Part shown: piece by piece, positions 27,863 through 36,018 of the stretch
Layout of the letters: each line of letters opens with the position of its first letter
Numbering within the stretch: the stretch's first letter is position 1
DNA from: Vreelandella nigrificans
GTDB taxonomy: Bacteria > Pseudomonadota > Gammaproteobacteria > Pseudomonadales > Halomonadaceae
DNA: 64,000 bases
Reading direction: 5' to 3'
NCBI RefSeq assembly: GCF_002374315.1
Contig: NZ_NWUX01000021.1
Span: 1-64,000 of the forward strand
The notes under the pieces: model-generated
Seen by the model: only the letters and a program-made list of their open reading frames with translations
The model's database searches: none
Told to the model about the DNA's origin: nothing
Made by a program: the position numbers and the translations under genes

Positions 27863-30286
27863 ATGCACAACACGAGGTTTAAAAAAACACGGCTCGCCCA
27901 AGCGATTGGTGGTGCAGTGCTGTGTACAACGCTATCACTACCCAGCGCTCTGCTGCCACTGACCGCCCACGCCCAGCAACAGTCTCAACAACAGCTTCAG
28001 CAACGAGCCGAGCAAAGTGCGCAGCATTTTGAAGTGCCCGCCGGTGACCTGGGTAATGCCCTCAGCCGCTTCGCCGCCGATTCCGGCGTGGTCATCTACT
28101 TTGATGCCAGCCTAACCCAGGGTAAGCAAACCCGTGGGCTATCCGGTGATTACAATGTCGAAGGTGGGTTAAGGGCACTGCTCAGCGGGAGTGGTTTGTC
28201 TTTGGTTAAGGAAGCCGATGGTAGTTTTCGGTTGGTAGAGCAGCCTGCGGATGTTGACTTGCCGCTGGTAAGAGTAGAAGCCAATTGGATGCAGGAGACG
28301 GCCTACGGGCCAGTGCAGGGTATCGCCGCCGCCCGAAGTGCGACCGGCACCAAGACCGATACACCGATCATCGAGACCCCACAATCTATCTCGGTAGTGA
28401 GCAGTGAAGAGTTTAAAAACTATGGAGCTCGTAACTTCAATGAGGCCTTAGCCTATACTCCCGGCGTATCAAGGCAGGAAGGGGCTGACCGTACCACGGA
28501 ATCACTCAGAATCCGCGGATTCACCGTTGATAGATCTTATCGTGACGGCAGTAAATACCAAGCGAATCTTTATGATGGTCAACAGGAGCTTTATGGTCTG
28601 GAACGACTGGAAGTCTTAAAGGGCCCATCCTCTATTCTTTATGGCGTGGCCTCTCCTGGTGGTATGCTCAATGCTGTGAGTAAACGCCCTACCAGAGAGC
28701 CCCTGCGCGAGGTAAATATTGAGGCGGGCAGTTTTGATCGTCGCCAGATCTCTGCTGATTTCTCCGATGCTCTGGATGAGGATGGTGTTTGGTCATACCG
28801 CCTAACTATGCTACACCGGGATAGCGATACGTTTATCGACCATGTGCCGGACGATCGCACCTATATTGCCCCAGCATTGAAATGGCAACCAAACGAGAGC
28901 ACCTCGCTCACTCTGCTGAGCGAGTATCAGCGCGATCAAACGGCCTATGTTTATGGCCTACCCACCAACGGCACTATTCTTCCTAACCAGAATGGTCAAA
29001 TTCCCCGCGAGCGATTTACTGGAGAGCCCGGTTATGATGAGTATGATAACGAGCGCTACTCGATCGGCTACTTGTTTGAGCACGATCTCTCTAACAGCCT
29101 CCACCTCCGCCATAGCCTGCGGACATTCCAAGCCGACCGGACTTACGATTCTATAAATATGGGACAGAGTAGCGACCAGCGAACCTATACAAGGATCGCT
29201 CAAGATCGACGCGATGCGTCATCGGGCTTGACCTCAGATACCTCCTTGCAATACGACTGGGAGGCTGGTAATACCACCAACACCAGCTTGATCGGAATAG
29301 ACTACATACGACAACGCCACGAAACCGAGCGCTACAACCGCACAGCGCCACCGCTTGACCTCTTTGATCCTGTTTACGGCAGTGGAGATTTCGGCGAACC
29401 GGTGCCTTTTGCATGGTCATCCAAGCAACGCAGCGAGCAGGTTGGCTTGTATGCTCAAAACCAGATGAAAATCGCCGATAAATGGGTTCTCTTGCTGGGA
29501 GGGCGTCAGGACTGGACTGAGACTGAGACTTCACCCTATTTCGGCCCCACCGAGTGGACCCGCAGTACGAACAATGCCTTTACCGGGCGTGTCGGGGGTG
29601 TCTATCTTGCCGATAACGGTTTGGCGCCTTTTCTCAGCTATAGCCAGTCGTTTGAACCCACCAGTGGCACTGACCGTAATGGCAACCGGTTTGATCCCAC
29701 GCGAGGAGAGCAATATGAACTGGGCGTTCGCTACCAGCCAGAAGGGTGGGATACCATGCTCACCGCCACCGCTTATGAGCTAACACAGGAAAACGTCAGT
29801 GTCACCGATCCGGTAGACACCAGCTTTCAGACACAGATAGGAGAAGTGCGTTCACGTGGGGTCGAATTGGAAGCGAAGACGGCTATAGGCCCCAACGCCA
29901 ATCTTGTCGCAGCCTACGCCTACACTGATGCGCGTACAACGAAAAGCAGCCCCGTCACACCAGCCCAAGAGGGTAAGAGAGCGGCTAATACACCCTATAA
30001 TCAGTTCTCTTTATGGGGCGACTATCGCTTTGGCGATTTCGGTCTACCAGGACTAAAGGTAGGAGGTGGAGTTCGCTACGTAGGCCCCACCCGGGCGACC
30101 TGGATCGAGGGAGAAGTACCTGCATTTACGCTTATCGATACGCGCGTGAGTTATGAAACCGGTCCCTGGGTCTATGCACTGAATGCGACCAACCTTACGG
30201 ATAAAACCTATATCGAGTCCTGCACCTATGACTGCTTCTATGGCGAACCTAGAAGTATTATAGGCTCAGTTAGTTATCAGTGGTAA
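27863..30286 (+). CDS. TonB-dependent siderophore receptor with STN signalling domain (cassette 2)
   Basis: Transducer-receptor of 807 residues. I chose ATG 27863, preceded by GAGGGG, over the TTG at 27839 because the same AGGGGAACC-type site precedes receptor 1. Signal peptide ends near residue 38 (PLTAHAQ). STN domain about 55-110 (FEVPAGDLGNALSRFAADSG, GDYNVEGGLRALLSG), plug about 155-280 (ETPQSISVVSSEEFKNYGAR, VLKGPSSILYGVASPGGMLN), barrel to the C-terminal ...SYQW. The plug and FRLRIRGF-type signature resemble the FhuE/FpvA/FoxA hydroxamate receptors. Codon use is more uniform along this gene than in receptor 1. It should signal to FecR at 26794. Confidence 0.95.
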   Translation: MHNTRFKKTRLAQAIGGAVLCTTLSLPSALLPLTAHAQQQSQQQLQQRAEQSAQHFEVPAGDLGNALSRFAADSGVVIYFDASLTQGKQTRGLSGDYNVEGGLRALLSGSGLSLVKEADGSFRLVEQPADVDLPLVRVEANWMQETAYGPVQGIAAARSATGTKTDTPIIETPQSISVVSSEEFKNYGARNFNEALAYTPGVSRQEGADRTTESLRIRGFTVDRSYRDGSKYQANLYDGQQELYGLERLEVLKGPSSILYGVASPGGMLNAVSKRPTREPLREVNIEAGSFDRRQISADFSDALDEDGVWSYRLTMLHRDSDTFIDHVPDDRTYIAPALKWQPNESTSLTLLSEYQRDQTAYVYGLPTNGTILPNQNGQIPRERFTGEPGYDEYDNERYSIGYLFEHDLSNSLHLRHSLRTFQADRTYDSINMGQSSDQRTYTRIAQDRRDASSGLTSDTSLQYDWEAGNTTNTSLIGIDYIRQRHETERYNRTAPPLDLFDPVYGSGDFGEPVPFAWSSKQRSEQVGLYAQNQMKIADKWVLLLGGRQDWTETETSPYFGPTEWTRSTNNAFTGRVGGVYLADNGLAPFLSYSQSFEPTSGTDRNGNRFDPTRGEQYELGVRYQPEGWDTMLTATAYELTQENVSVTDPVDTSFQTQIGEVRSRGVELEAKTAIGPNANLVAAYAYTDARTTKSSPVTPAQEGKRAANTPYNQFSLWGDYRFGDFGLPGLKVGGGVRYVGPTRATWIEGEVPAFTLIDTRVSYETGPWVYALNATNLTDKTYIESCTYDCFYGEPRSIIGSVSYQW

Positions 30287-30304
30287 TGCTGTTATCAGTA
30301 GGAA

Positions 30305-30335
30305 CAATGACAGGCGGATCTACCGTCTGTCATTG
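30305..30335 (+). terminator. Terminator-like hairpin between receptor 2 and binding protein
   Basis: A 13-bp stem (CAATGACAGGCGG with CCGTCTGTCATTG, one G-U) and 5-base loop followed by CTTTATA, 18 bases after the receptor stop. Likely partial terminator. Confidence 0.6.
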
Positions 30336-30366
30336 CTTTATAAAAGCCGGAATAGAAAATATATTT

Positions 30367-31260
30367 ATGATCTATATGGGGAGATTGTTATTGTCTGTCC
30401 TCAGAGCGGTTCTTCCCGTATTACTGTCACTTTTACCGCTATTTGCTTCACTCTCTAACGCTGAAGAGTCAAAAAAGCTGGTCACTTTTGACTATGCCAT
30501 TGCAGATACTCTTTCTGCTTTGCGGCAGCCTCCTTTAGCGATGGCGGGCTTGGCACAATATAGGAGCTTCTACCGAGAACCCTTACTGCCTGACGCTCGA
30601 GAACTCGGAAATAGGTTTCAGCCCAATTTTGAATACCTGGCGTCGTTGGAGCCTGATGCCATTCTAATATCGCCACCGGCTCACTTGAACTTAGAAGGTA
30701 AACTTTCCCGTATTGCTGATGTAATAAAAATCCAGCTATTTGGAGAAAGCTTAAATATTTGGCAGAACCTTGAGCAATTGACTAGAGAAGTAGGGGGGCT
30801 AAGTGATCAGCAACAGCAGGCCGAAGCATTAATTGATTCTGTAGAGGCCAGAATGTCAGCAATCGCGGCACAAATTGAAAGGCCTGGTAAACCTCTATTT
30901 GTCGCAGAAATTTTAGACGACCGTCATCTGCGACTCTATGGGGCTGGGAGCCTGGAAGATATGGTTCTCACTCGGCTTGGCTTGGAGAATGCTTGGCAAG
31001 GGCCTACTAACGAATGGGGCTTCAGTATATTAACTCTCTCAGAGGCATTTCAATTAGAGGGAAGGTTTATCCTACTCCATCCGGCTTACTCTCAGTACCT
31101 CACTGATTCAGCCTTGCCAACGTCGGGGCTATGGCAACATTGGTTGAATGATACTCCGGTCAGTATAGAAGCAAATTATTGGCCATGGGGAGGGTTCTCC
31201 TCCGCCCTGCGCTTCGCTGAGTCCCTAGTTGAGGCACTGGAAACGCCCACGGAGCGCTAA
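30367..31260 (+). CDS. Periplasmic ferric-siderophore-binding protein (cassette 2)
   Basis: Class III binding protein of 297 residues, paralogue of those at 8012, 25044 and 36019. The chosen ATG 30367 gives a typical signal peptide (RLLLSVLRAVLPVLLSLLPL, cleavage near residue 36); the longer open frame back to 30280 overlaps the receptor. Family blocks: TFDYAIADTLSALRQPP, QPNFEYLASLEPDAIL, EILDDRHLRLYGAGSL, RLGLENAWQG, WGGFSSALRFAESLVEALE. It is more divergent than the copies at 25044 and 36019 in its ligand-facing half, consistent with a different ligand. AT-rich relative to fecIR. Confidence 0.89.
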   Translation: MIYMGRLLLSVLRAVLPVLLSLLPLFASLSNAEESKKLVTFDYAIADTLSALRQPPLAMAGLAQYRSFYREPLLPDARELGNRFQPNFEYLASLEPDAILISPPAHLNLEGKLSRIADVIKIQLFGESLNIWQNLEQLTREVGGLSDQQQQAEALIDSVEARMSAIAAQIERPGKPLFVAEILDDRHLRLYGAGSLEDMVLTRLGLENAWQGPTNEWGFSILTLSEAFQLEGRFILLHPAYSQYLTDSALPTSGLWQHWLNDTPVSIEANYWPWGGFSSALRFAESLVEALETPTER

Positions 31261-31456
31261 CGCCACCTATTTCCCGCAGGAGCCTGAGACTGCAAATACG
31301 CTTGCTGTGATGAGTATTGCCACTGGTCGACGGAGCCTGCCTTAGGCGCTCGCTTGCATCTTTTATGATATGTTATTACGTTGCATTTTTATCTGTTTCT
31401 GCCTAGCGCCTTACCCTTGTGGCCTCCCCCTTGTGGATTGTTCTGTAGGAGTCAAT

Positions 31457-31672
31457 ATGTCCGACTTTATTCCCAGCACCTATGACGAATGGCACCATTG
31501 CATTACCGAGATTTGCGGTATTCCGCTGACTGAAGCTTACATTCGCAAGCGCATCGACGCTTTAAATAATCACAGGGACTACATGACAACCCGTTTTGTC
31601 GAGTTGTACGGTGAATCTCAGCGTCAGCAAACCCTGGCCTGGTTTGAACAAGCCCTGAGCGAAGTGGCCTAA
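31457..31672 (+). CDS. Small hypothetical protein (71 residues)
   Basis: Not recognised. ATG 31457 has GTAGGAG six bases ahead, which supports translation from here rather than from the longer open frame at 31370. The product is soluble, acidic and probably helical (STYDEWHHCITEICGIPLTE, then a YIRKRIDALNN segment), with two Cys and no signal peptide or membrane segment. It is inserted between two copies of a cassette-boundary sequence, just upstream of the Fur-regulated fecI of cassette 3. A role in iron regulation is possible but unsupported beyond location. Confidence 0.7.
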   Translation: MSDFIPSTYDEWHHCITEICGIPLTEAYIRKRIDALNNHRDYMTTRFVELYGESQRQQTLAWFEQALSEVA

Positions 31673-31705
31673 GGGTTGATAATTCGATACTGCTAATACG
31701 TTTGT

Positions 31706-31724
31706 AATGATAAGTATTATCATT
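31706..31724 (+). promoter_or_regulatory. Fur box upstream of fecI, cassette 3
   Basis: AATGATAAGTATTATCATT is a perfect 7-5-7 inverted repeat and the best Fur-consensus match in the window. It lies 73 bases before ATG 31798. Confidence 0.85.
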
Positions 31725-31797
31725 TATTGTTTGCGCCTTGTGCTGCTCACTTGTGCTTTCGGGGGCAGTTGGCACAAGCAAACGATGGCAAGGGGCG

Positions 31798-32322
31798 ATG
31801 GTATCGATAAAGCAACGGGATAGGCGCGAGGGTCCTTTCGACGCGCTCTATCATAATCATCACAGTTGGCTGCGGCGCTGGTTGAGCGCCAAGCTGGGCT
31901 GTTCCCATACCGCTGCGGATCTCGCTCACGATACCTACCTACGCATACTGGCGCGGGGCACTACGCCAGCGCCGGATCAGTCACGGCGTTTTTTAACCCA
32001 GATCGCCAAGGGGTTAGTGATCGATCACTACCGCCGTCGGCGTATTGAAGCTGCCTATCTGGAAACCTTAAGCCTGCTACCTGAGCCCGAGGCGCCATCG
32101 CCAGAGGAGCGGGCGCTTGCCATTGAAGCGCTGGTCGAGATTGATGTGCTTCTGCATCGGTTACCCGATAAGCCTCGCCGGGCGTTCCTAATGTGTCGTC
32201 TTGATGGCCTGAGTTACCCGGAAATTGCCAAATCACTGGGTGTTTCGGTCTCCTCAGTGGAGAAGTACATCGCCAAGGCGCTACTGGTGTGTCACCAGGC
32301 AATGGGCGAATCTAAACCATAA
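31798..32322 (+). CDS. FecI-family ECF sigma factor (cassette 3)
   Basis: ECF sigma factor of 174 residues. Region 2: WLSAKLGCSHTAADLAHDTYLRIL and FLTQIAKGLVIDHYRRR; region 4: LHRLPDKPRRAFLMCRL and YPEIAKSLGVSVSSVEKYIAKA. ATG 31798 is chosen because it aligns with the starts of the two paralogues; its AAGGGG is unusually close (2 bases), so the exact start is uncertain. Strong Fur box upstream. FecR follows after 13 bases; expected target is the receptor at 33452. Confidence 0.93.
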   Translation: MVSIKQRDRREGPFDALYHNHHSWLRRWLSAKLGCSHTAADLAHDTYLRILARGTTPAPDQSRRFLTQIAKGLVIDHYRRRRIEAAYLETLSLLPEPEAPSPEERALAIEALVEIDVLLHRLPDKPRRAFLMCRLDGLSYPEIAKSLGVSVSSVEKYIAKALLVCHQAMGESKP

Positions 32323-32335
32323 GTGAGCCGATGCA

Positions 32336-33349
32336 ATGAGTCCCTCGTCCGCCAATACTTCTCGAGAGAGCTCTTCTCAAGAGCGCACTTCTCCAGACAC
32401 CATCCCCCCGGCTGCTCTGGAGCAGGCTAGCCTGTGGATGGCTCGGCTATGGAGCGATGACGCCACTGATGCCCAACGCAAGGCTTGCCTGCAATGGCGG
32501 CAAGCAGCACCGGAGCATGAGAGTGCTTGGCAGCAGTTGCAGGCCATCGACAGTCGACTTGGGGCATTACCGCGCCATGCGGCGCGTAGTGAGTTATTCG
32601 AGGCCTCCCCACAGGTTTCTCGGCGTCATTTGTTGCAGTGGGGCGGCGTTGCTCTGTTAGTGAGCAGCCTGGGATTTGGGCTGCCGCGTACGCCCCAATG
32701 GCAACGCCAATTCGCCGACTACTCTACCGGCATTGGCGAGATACGTAATGTGACACTGAGCGACGGCACTCAACTCCGCCTGGATACTGATACCGCCATC
32801 GACATAAGTTTCGATGACCATCAACGGCGACTCCATCTGCTGCGCGGTGGGGTGCTGATTACCACTGCCACAACAGCGGATGCCCGCGCATTCAGCGTGA
32901 TGACCAGAGAAGGGCTTTCTTATCCAATCGGCACTCGCTTCAGTGTACAACAACAAGCAGATAGCACCCGCGTAGCGGTGTACAAGGGGCGAGTAGCCCT
33001 GGAACGGCGGGGAAGCTCAGACAAGATGATGCTCAATGCGGGGCAGCAAGCCGCGATGAGCAATGCGGGGATGTCGCCAACCGAGCCATTAGACCCTACC
33101 GAACTAGCCCGCTTTCAAGGGCGGCTGGTGGCTGAGGGGATGCGGGTGATCGAGGTTCTTGATACCTTGGCACTCTATCGGCATGGGGTGGTGCGTTGCG
33201 CGCCTGAGGTGGCCAACCGGCGGGTAAGCGGTGTGTTCTCCCTCGAAGATACCGATCGTGCCCTGGCCAGCCTTGCCGATGCTTTGGCGCTGGAGCTGGT
33301 TTACCGCACGCCACTATGGGTGACCCTGGAGCCGCGGGGTGATAGCTAG
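32336..33349 (+). CDS. FecR-family anti-sigma/signal transducer (cassette 3)
   Basis: Membrane regulator of 337 residues. After a Ser/Thr-rich start come the sigma-binding domain (ASLWMARLWSDDATDAQRKA, HESAWQQLQAID), a twin-arginine-like SRRHLLQWGG just before the membrane helix (about 92-112), and the periplasmic FecR core (STGIGEIRNVTLSDGTQLRLDTDTAIDI, YPIGTRFSVQQ) with C-terminal receptor-contact region. It follows fecI closely and precedes the receptor by 102 bases containing a candidate sigma-dependent promoter. Confidence 0.93.
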   Translation: MSPSSANTSRESSSQERTSPDTIPPAALEQASLWMARLWSDDATDAQRKACLQWRQAAPEHESAWQQLQAIDSRLGALPRHAARSELFEASPQVSRRHLLQWGGVALLVSSLGFGLPRTPQWQRQFADYSTGIGEIRNVTLSDGTQLRLDTDTAIDISFDDHQRRLHLLRGGVLITTATTADARAFSVMTREGLSYPIGTRFSVQQQADSTRVAVYKGRVALERRGSSDKMMLNAGQQAAMSNAGMSPTEPLDPTELARFQGRLVAEGMRVIEVLDTLALYRHGVVRCAPEVANRRVSGVFSLEDTDRALASLADALALELVYRTPLWVTLEPRGDS

Positions 33350-33375
33350 CTTTTAAAGCAAAAAAATTAACAAAA

Positions 33376-33402
33376 ATATTGAGGGATTCTCGTTCTCGTT
33401 CG
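33376..33402 (+). promoter_or_regulatory. Candidate FecI-type promoter of receptor 3
   Basis: GTTCG at 33398-33402 lies 50 bases before ATG 33452, the same position as in the two other cassettes; upstream half less conserved (GAGGGATTCTCG). Confidence 0.35.
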
Positions 33403-33451
33403 GAAGAGAAGATGTAGACATAAAAACATGCATCACTCAACGGGGATCTTC

Positions 33452-35908
33452 ATGACGACGCAGCAAGCGCACTCTCGTTTTATCCGTACGCCTCTGGCGC
33501 GAGCCATTAAATACGGTCTGCTGGCCAGCTGCCTGGCAGGCGGATTGCTGCCCGCTATGGCGCTTGCCCAACAAGCAACTGGGCAGGGCAGCACCACTCA
33601 GCAAAGCTACTCCATCGAAGCAGGGCGGCTCGATACGGCCCTTAATCGTTTTGCGGTGAGAGCGGGAATCGAGATCGCTTTTGATGCGTCATTGACCAGC
33701 GGTAAACATACCGCTGGCCTGCAGGGGCAGTACAGTGTTGATGAAGGATTGCAGCGCTTGCTGGCGGGTACTGGGCTTGTGCCAGTACGCCGTGTTGATG
33801 GTAGTTATCGGTTGGATATCATTGATAGTCAAGTTGACCAGAGTCTGGAAACAGTCTCCGTCTACGGCACTCTGCCTGCCCGCTATGAAGCCCGCTACGC
33901 TGACTCTTCGATGCGTCTTCCCAAAGATATTATTGATGTGCCGCGTACGATTGACGTCATCCCAGAACAATTTCTGTTAGACCAACAGGCCCGTGAAATG
34001 GCCGATGCCTTTCGCCTATCACCCAATGTGGTCGTGGCTGATGGCTATGGTGGCACTCGTGAGCAGGCACTGATTCGCGGTTTCAGCCGCAACGATAATT
34101 TTTATCGAAACGGAGTGCCTTTTAGTCATGAAAGCCGTATTGATCCGGCAACTATCGATAACATTCAACTCATCAAAGGGCCCGTTGCAGATATCGGTCG
34201 TATGTCGCCAGGTGGTATTGTCAACATAGAGACCAAGCAGCCGCAGTTCCAGCGAGAGCATGCCATCTCGACAACCTTCGATGAGCACGGCCAACGCCGC
34301 GGAACGGTCGACCTCACCGGCCCAGTCGGTAACAGTCAAAACCTAGCCTACCGTATCACAGGTTCTCTGGAGGACAGCGAAACATTTCGCGACACCTCTG
34401 TCGATAGGAAATTTCTATCTTCTGCACTGCTCTGGCACAGTGATTCTGGCGCACGCGTAGGCTTCAACCATGAATATTCCCAGGATCGTCGAGAAATAGA
34501 CAGGGGCTTAATTACGGTACCGCTGGGGAATTCACAACGCCGACTAGCTGATGTTCCTTTTGATACTCGCTTTGATGGAAATATCCCTAATGAACGCGAC
34601 AACCAATATTACCTAGCTGAGCTTGATGTGGTCATTCCATTAGCAGATCCAGCTTGGGAGATCGATAATAAGTTTTTCTATTCTAGAGAAACTAGTGAGG
34701 ATCTTCGTGCCGAAGTCATCTCTGTGGGCGCGGATAGAGAGACATTATCCAGGCGTGTCGGTGCCAACCTGGACGGCGTGCGGACATACAAGTTTGCCCG
34801 CTCTCAGATAATTGGTGAAATCGATACGGCTATACCTATACGAGTAGCAACGGGGGTTGAATATCGAGAGTTCAGCCATGAATGGCGCAATTTAAGCGGT
34901 AATCCTCAAATCGGAGGTACTGTCTCATCGCCTAACTCTTTTTCTCTTATTAATGATCTTGATTCACCTAGCAGTGACCAATTCTTTGATGTCAGCCAAA
35001 AATCACATGGCATATTTTCGTCTACCGAGTTCTCGCTTACAGAAACAGTAACGCTTGACCTTGGACTTAGATATGAAATATCCGAGAACAGCTATCATAA
35101 TGACAACTTGCTGTCAGGGGCGGCAACGGACATTGACTCGGGTAGCAGCAGTAAGCTGACAAAAGGTCTCGGACTGGTTTGGGAAACCACGCCGGGATTG
35201 AATCTATACCTCAGCTACGCAGAAACCTTCGAGCCTCAAAATATATATGTAGGAAATCAAGAGGTATTCGAACAGGATCCTAGAGAAGGTCGGCAGGTTG
35301 AAGCAGGTGTGAAGTGGAGTTCTGCCGATAACCGCTACTTTATTACCGGCGCGATTTTTGACCTTCGCGAAGACAATGTGGTGGAAACCATTAACGGGGA
35401 ACCGGTGCCAACCGGCGGCATTACCTCTAGGGGAGCAGAGCTCTCCTTAGCTGCTAACCCAGTAGATGGCTTCAATCTGCGTGGTGCCATTGGCTTGCTT
35501 GATGCTGAGGTTGTCAGCGATAACGAAGTAACGCATGGAAACCGACCACGCAATGTACCTAAGGCTACTGCTAGCCTTTGGGCGAGCTACGAATTCCAGA
35601 ACCCAGAAAGTGCGCTTCGGGGGCTAGGTGTTGGAAGTGGCATTACCTATTCCAGCAATCGCTATGGCGATAATGGCCACGTTAACAACCTTGGTGAGAC
35701 CCTCCGTAGCTATGAGCTTGGTGACTATACCGTTGTTGATGCAGGGCTCTGGTACTACCTACCTGTTGGTAGCGGCGACCGCTTGCGTTTTGACCTGGGG
35801 GTCAAAAATGTGACCGATGAGAAGTATATAGTTGCCTCCGGTGGTGATACTCGAATTAACGTAGGCGACCCCAGAACATTCTATAGCGGCATCCGCTTTG
35901 AGTTTTGA
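33452..35908 (+). CDS. TonB-dependent siderophore receptor with STN signalling domain (cassette 3)
   Basis: Transducer-receptor of 818 residues. ATG 33452 is preceded by GGGG at seven bases and is preferred to ATG 33428. Signal peptide to about residue 40 (LPAMALAQQ); STN domain about 55-105 (YSIEAGRLDTALNRFAVRAG, QGQYSVDEGLQRLLAG); TonB box TVSVYG; plug about 140-265 (DVPRTIDVIPEQFLLDQQAR, LIKGPVADIGRMSPGGIVN); barrel ending FRFEF-like (GIRFEF). The STN segment strongly resembles that of receptor 1, while plug and barrel are quite different, again suggesting domain shuffling. Should work with FecR at 32336 and the binding protein at 36019. Confidence 0.95.
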   Translation: MTTQQAHSRFIRTPLARAIKYGLLASCLAGGLLPAMALAQQATGQGSTTQQSYSIEAGRLDTALNRFAVRAGIEIAFDASLTSGKHTAGLQGQYSVDEGLQRLLAGTGLVPVRRVDGSYRLDIIDSQVDQSLETVSVYGTLPARYEARYADSSMRLPKDIIDVPRTIDVIPEQFLLDQQAREMADAFRLSPNVVVADGYGGTREQALIRGFSRNDNFYRNGVPFSHESRIDPATIDNIQLIKGPVADIGRMSPGGIVNIETKQPQFQREHAISTTFDEHGQRRGTVDLTGPVGNSQNLAYRITGSLEDSETFRDTSVDRKFLSSALLWHSDSGARVGFNHEYSQDRREIDRGLITVPLGNSQRRLADVPFDTRFDGNIPNERDNQYYLAELDVVIPLADPAWEIDNKFFYSRETSEDLRAEVISVGADRETLSRRVGANLDGVRTYKFARSQIIGEIDTAIPIRVATGVEYREFSHEWRNLSGNPQIGGTVSSPNSFSLINDLDSPSSDQFFDVSQKSHGIFSSTEFSLTETVTLDLGLRYEISENSYHNDNLLSGAATDIDSGSSSKLTKGLGLVWETTPGLNLYLSYAETFEPQNIYVGNQEVFEQDPREGRQVEAGVKWSSADNRYFITGAIFDLREDNVVETINGEPVPTGGITSRGAELSLAANPVDGFNLRGAIGLLDAEVVSDNEVTHGNRPRNVPKATASLWASYEFQNPESALRGLGVGSGITYSSNRYGDNGHVNNLGETLRSYELGDYTVVDAGLWYYLPVGSGDRLRFDLGVKNVTDEKYIVASGGDTRINVGDPRTFYSGIRFEF

Positions 35909-35947
35909 TTGAACCCGCGACACGCTCAAAAATTAGCGCACAAAAAT

Positions 35948-35977
35948 AAAGGAAAGGGGGAAGGCCTCTTTCCTTTT
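35948..35977 (+). terminator. Terminator-like hairpin between receptor 3 and binding protein
   Basis: Perfect 9-bp stem AAAGGAAAG/CTTTCCTTT with 11-base loop, followed by T; 39 bases after the receptor stop. Probably partial termination. Confidence 0.55.
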
Positions 35978-36018
35978 GGTATCAATATTCACCGCCGGTT
36001 TATTCAAAAGTGATTATC

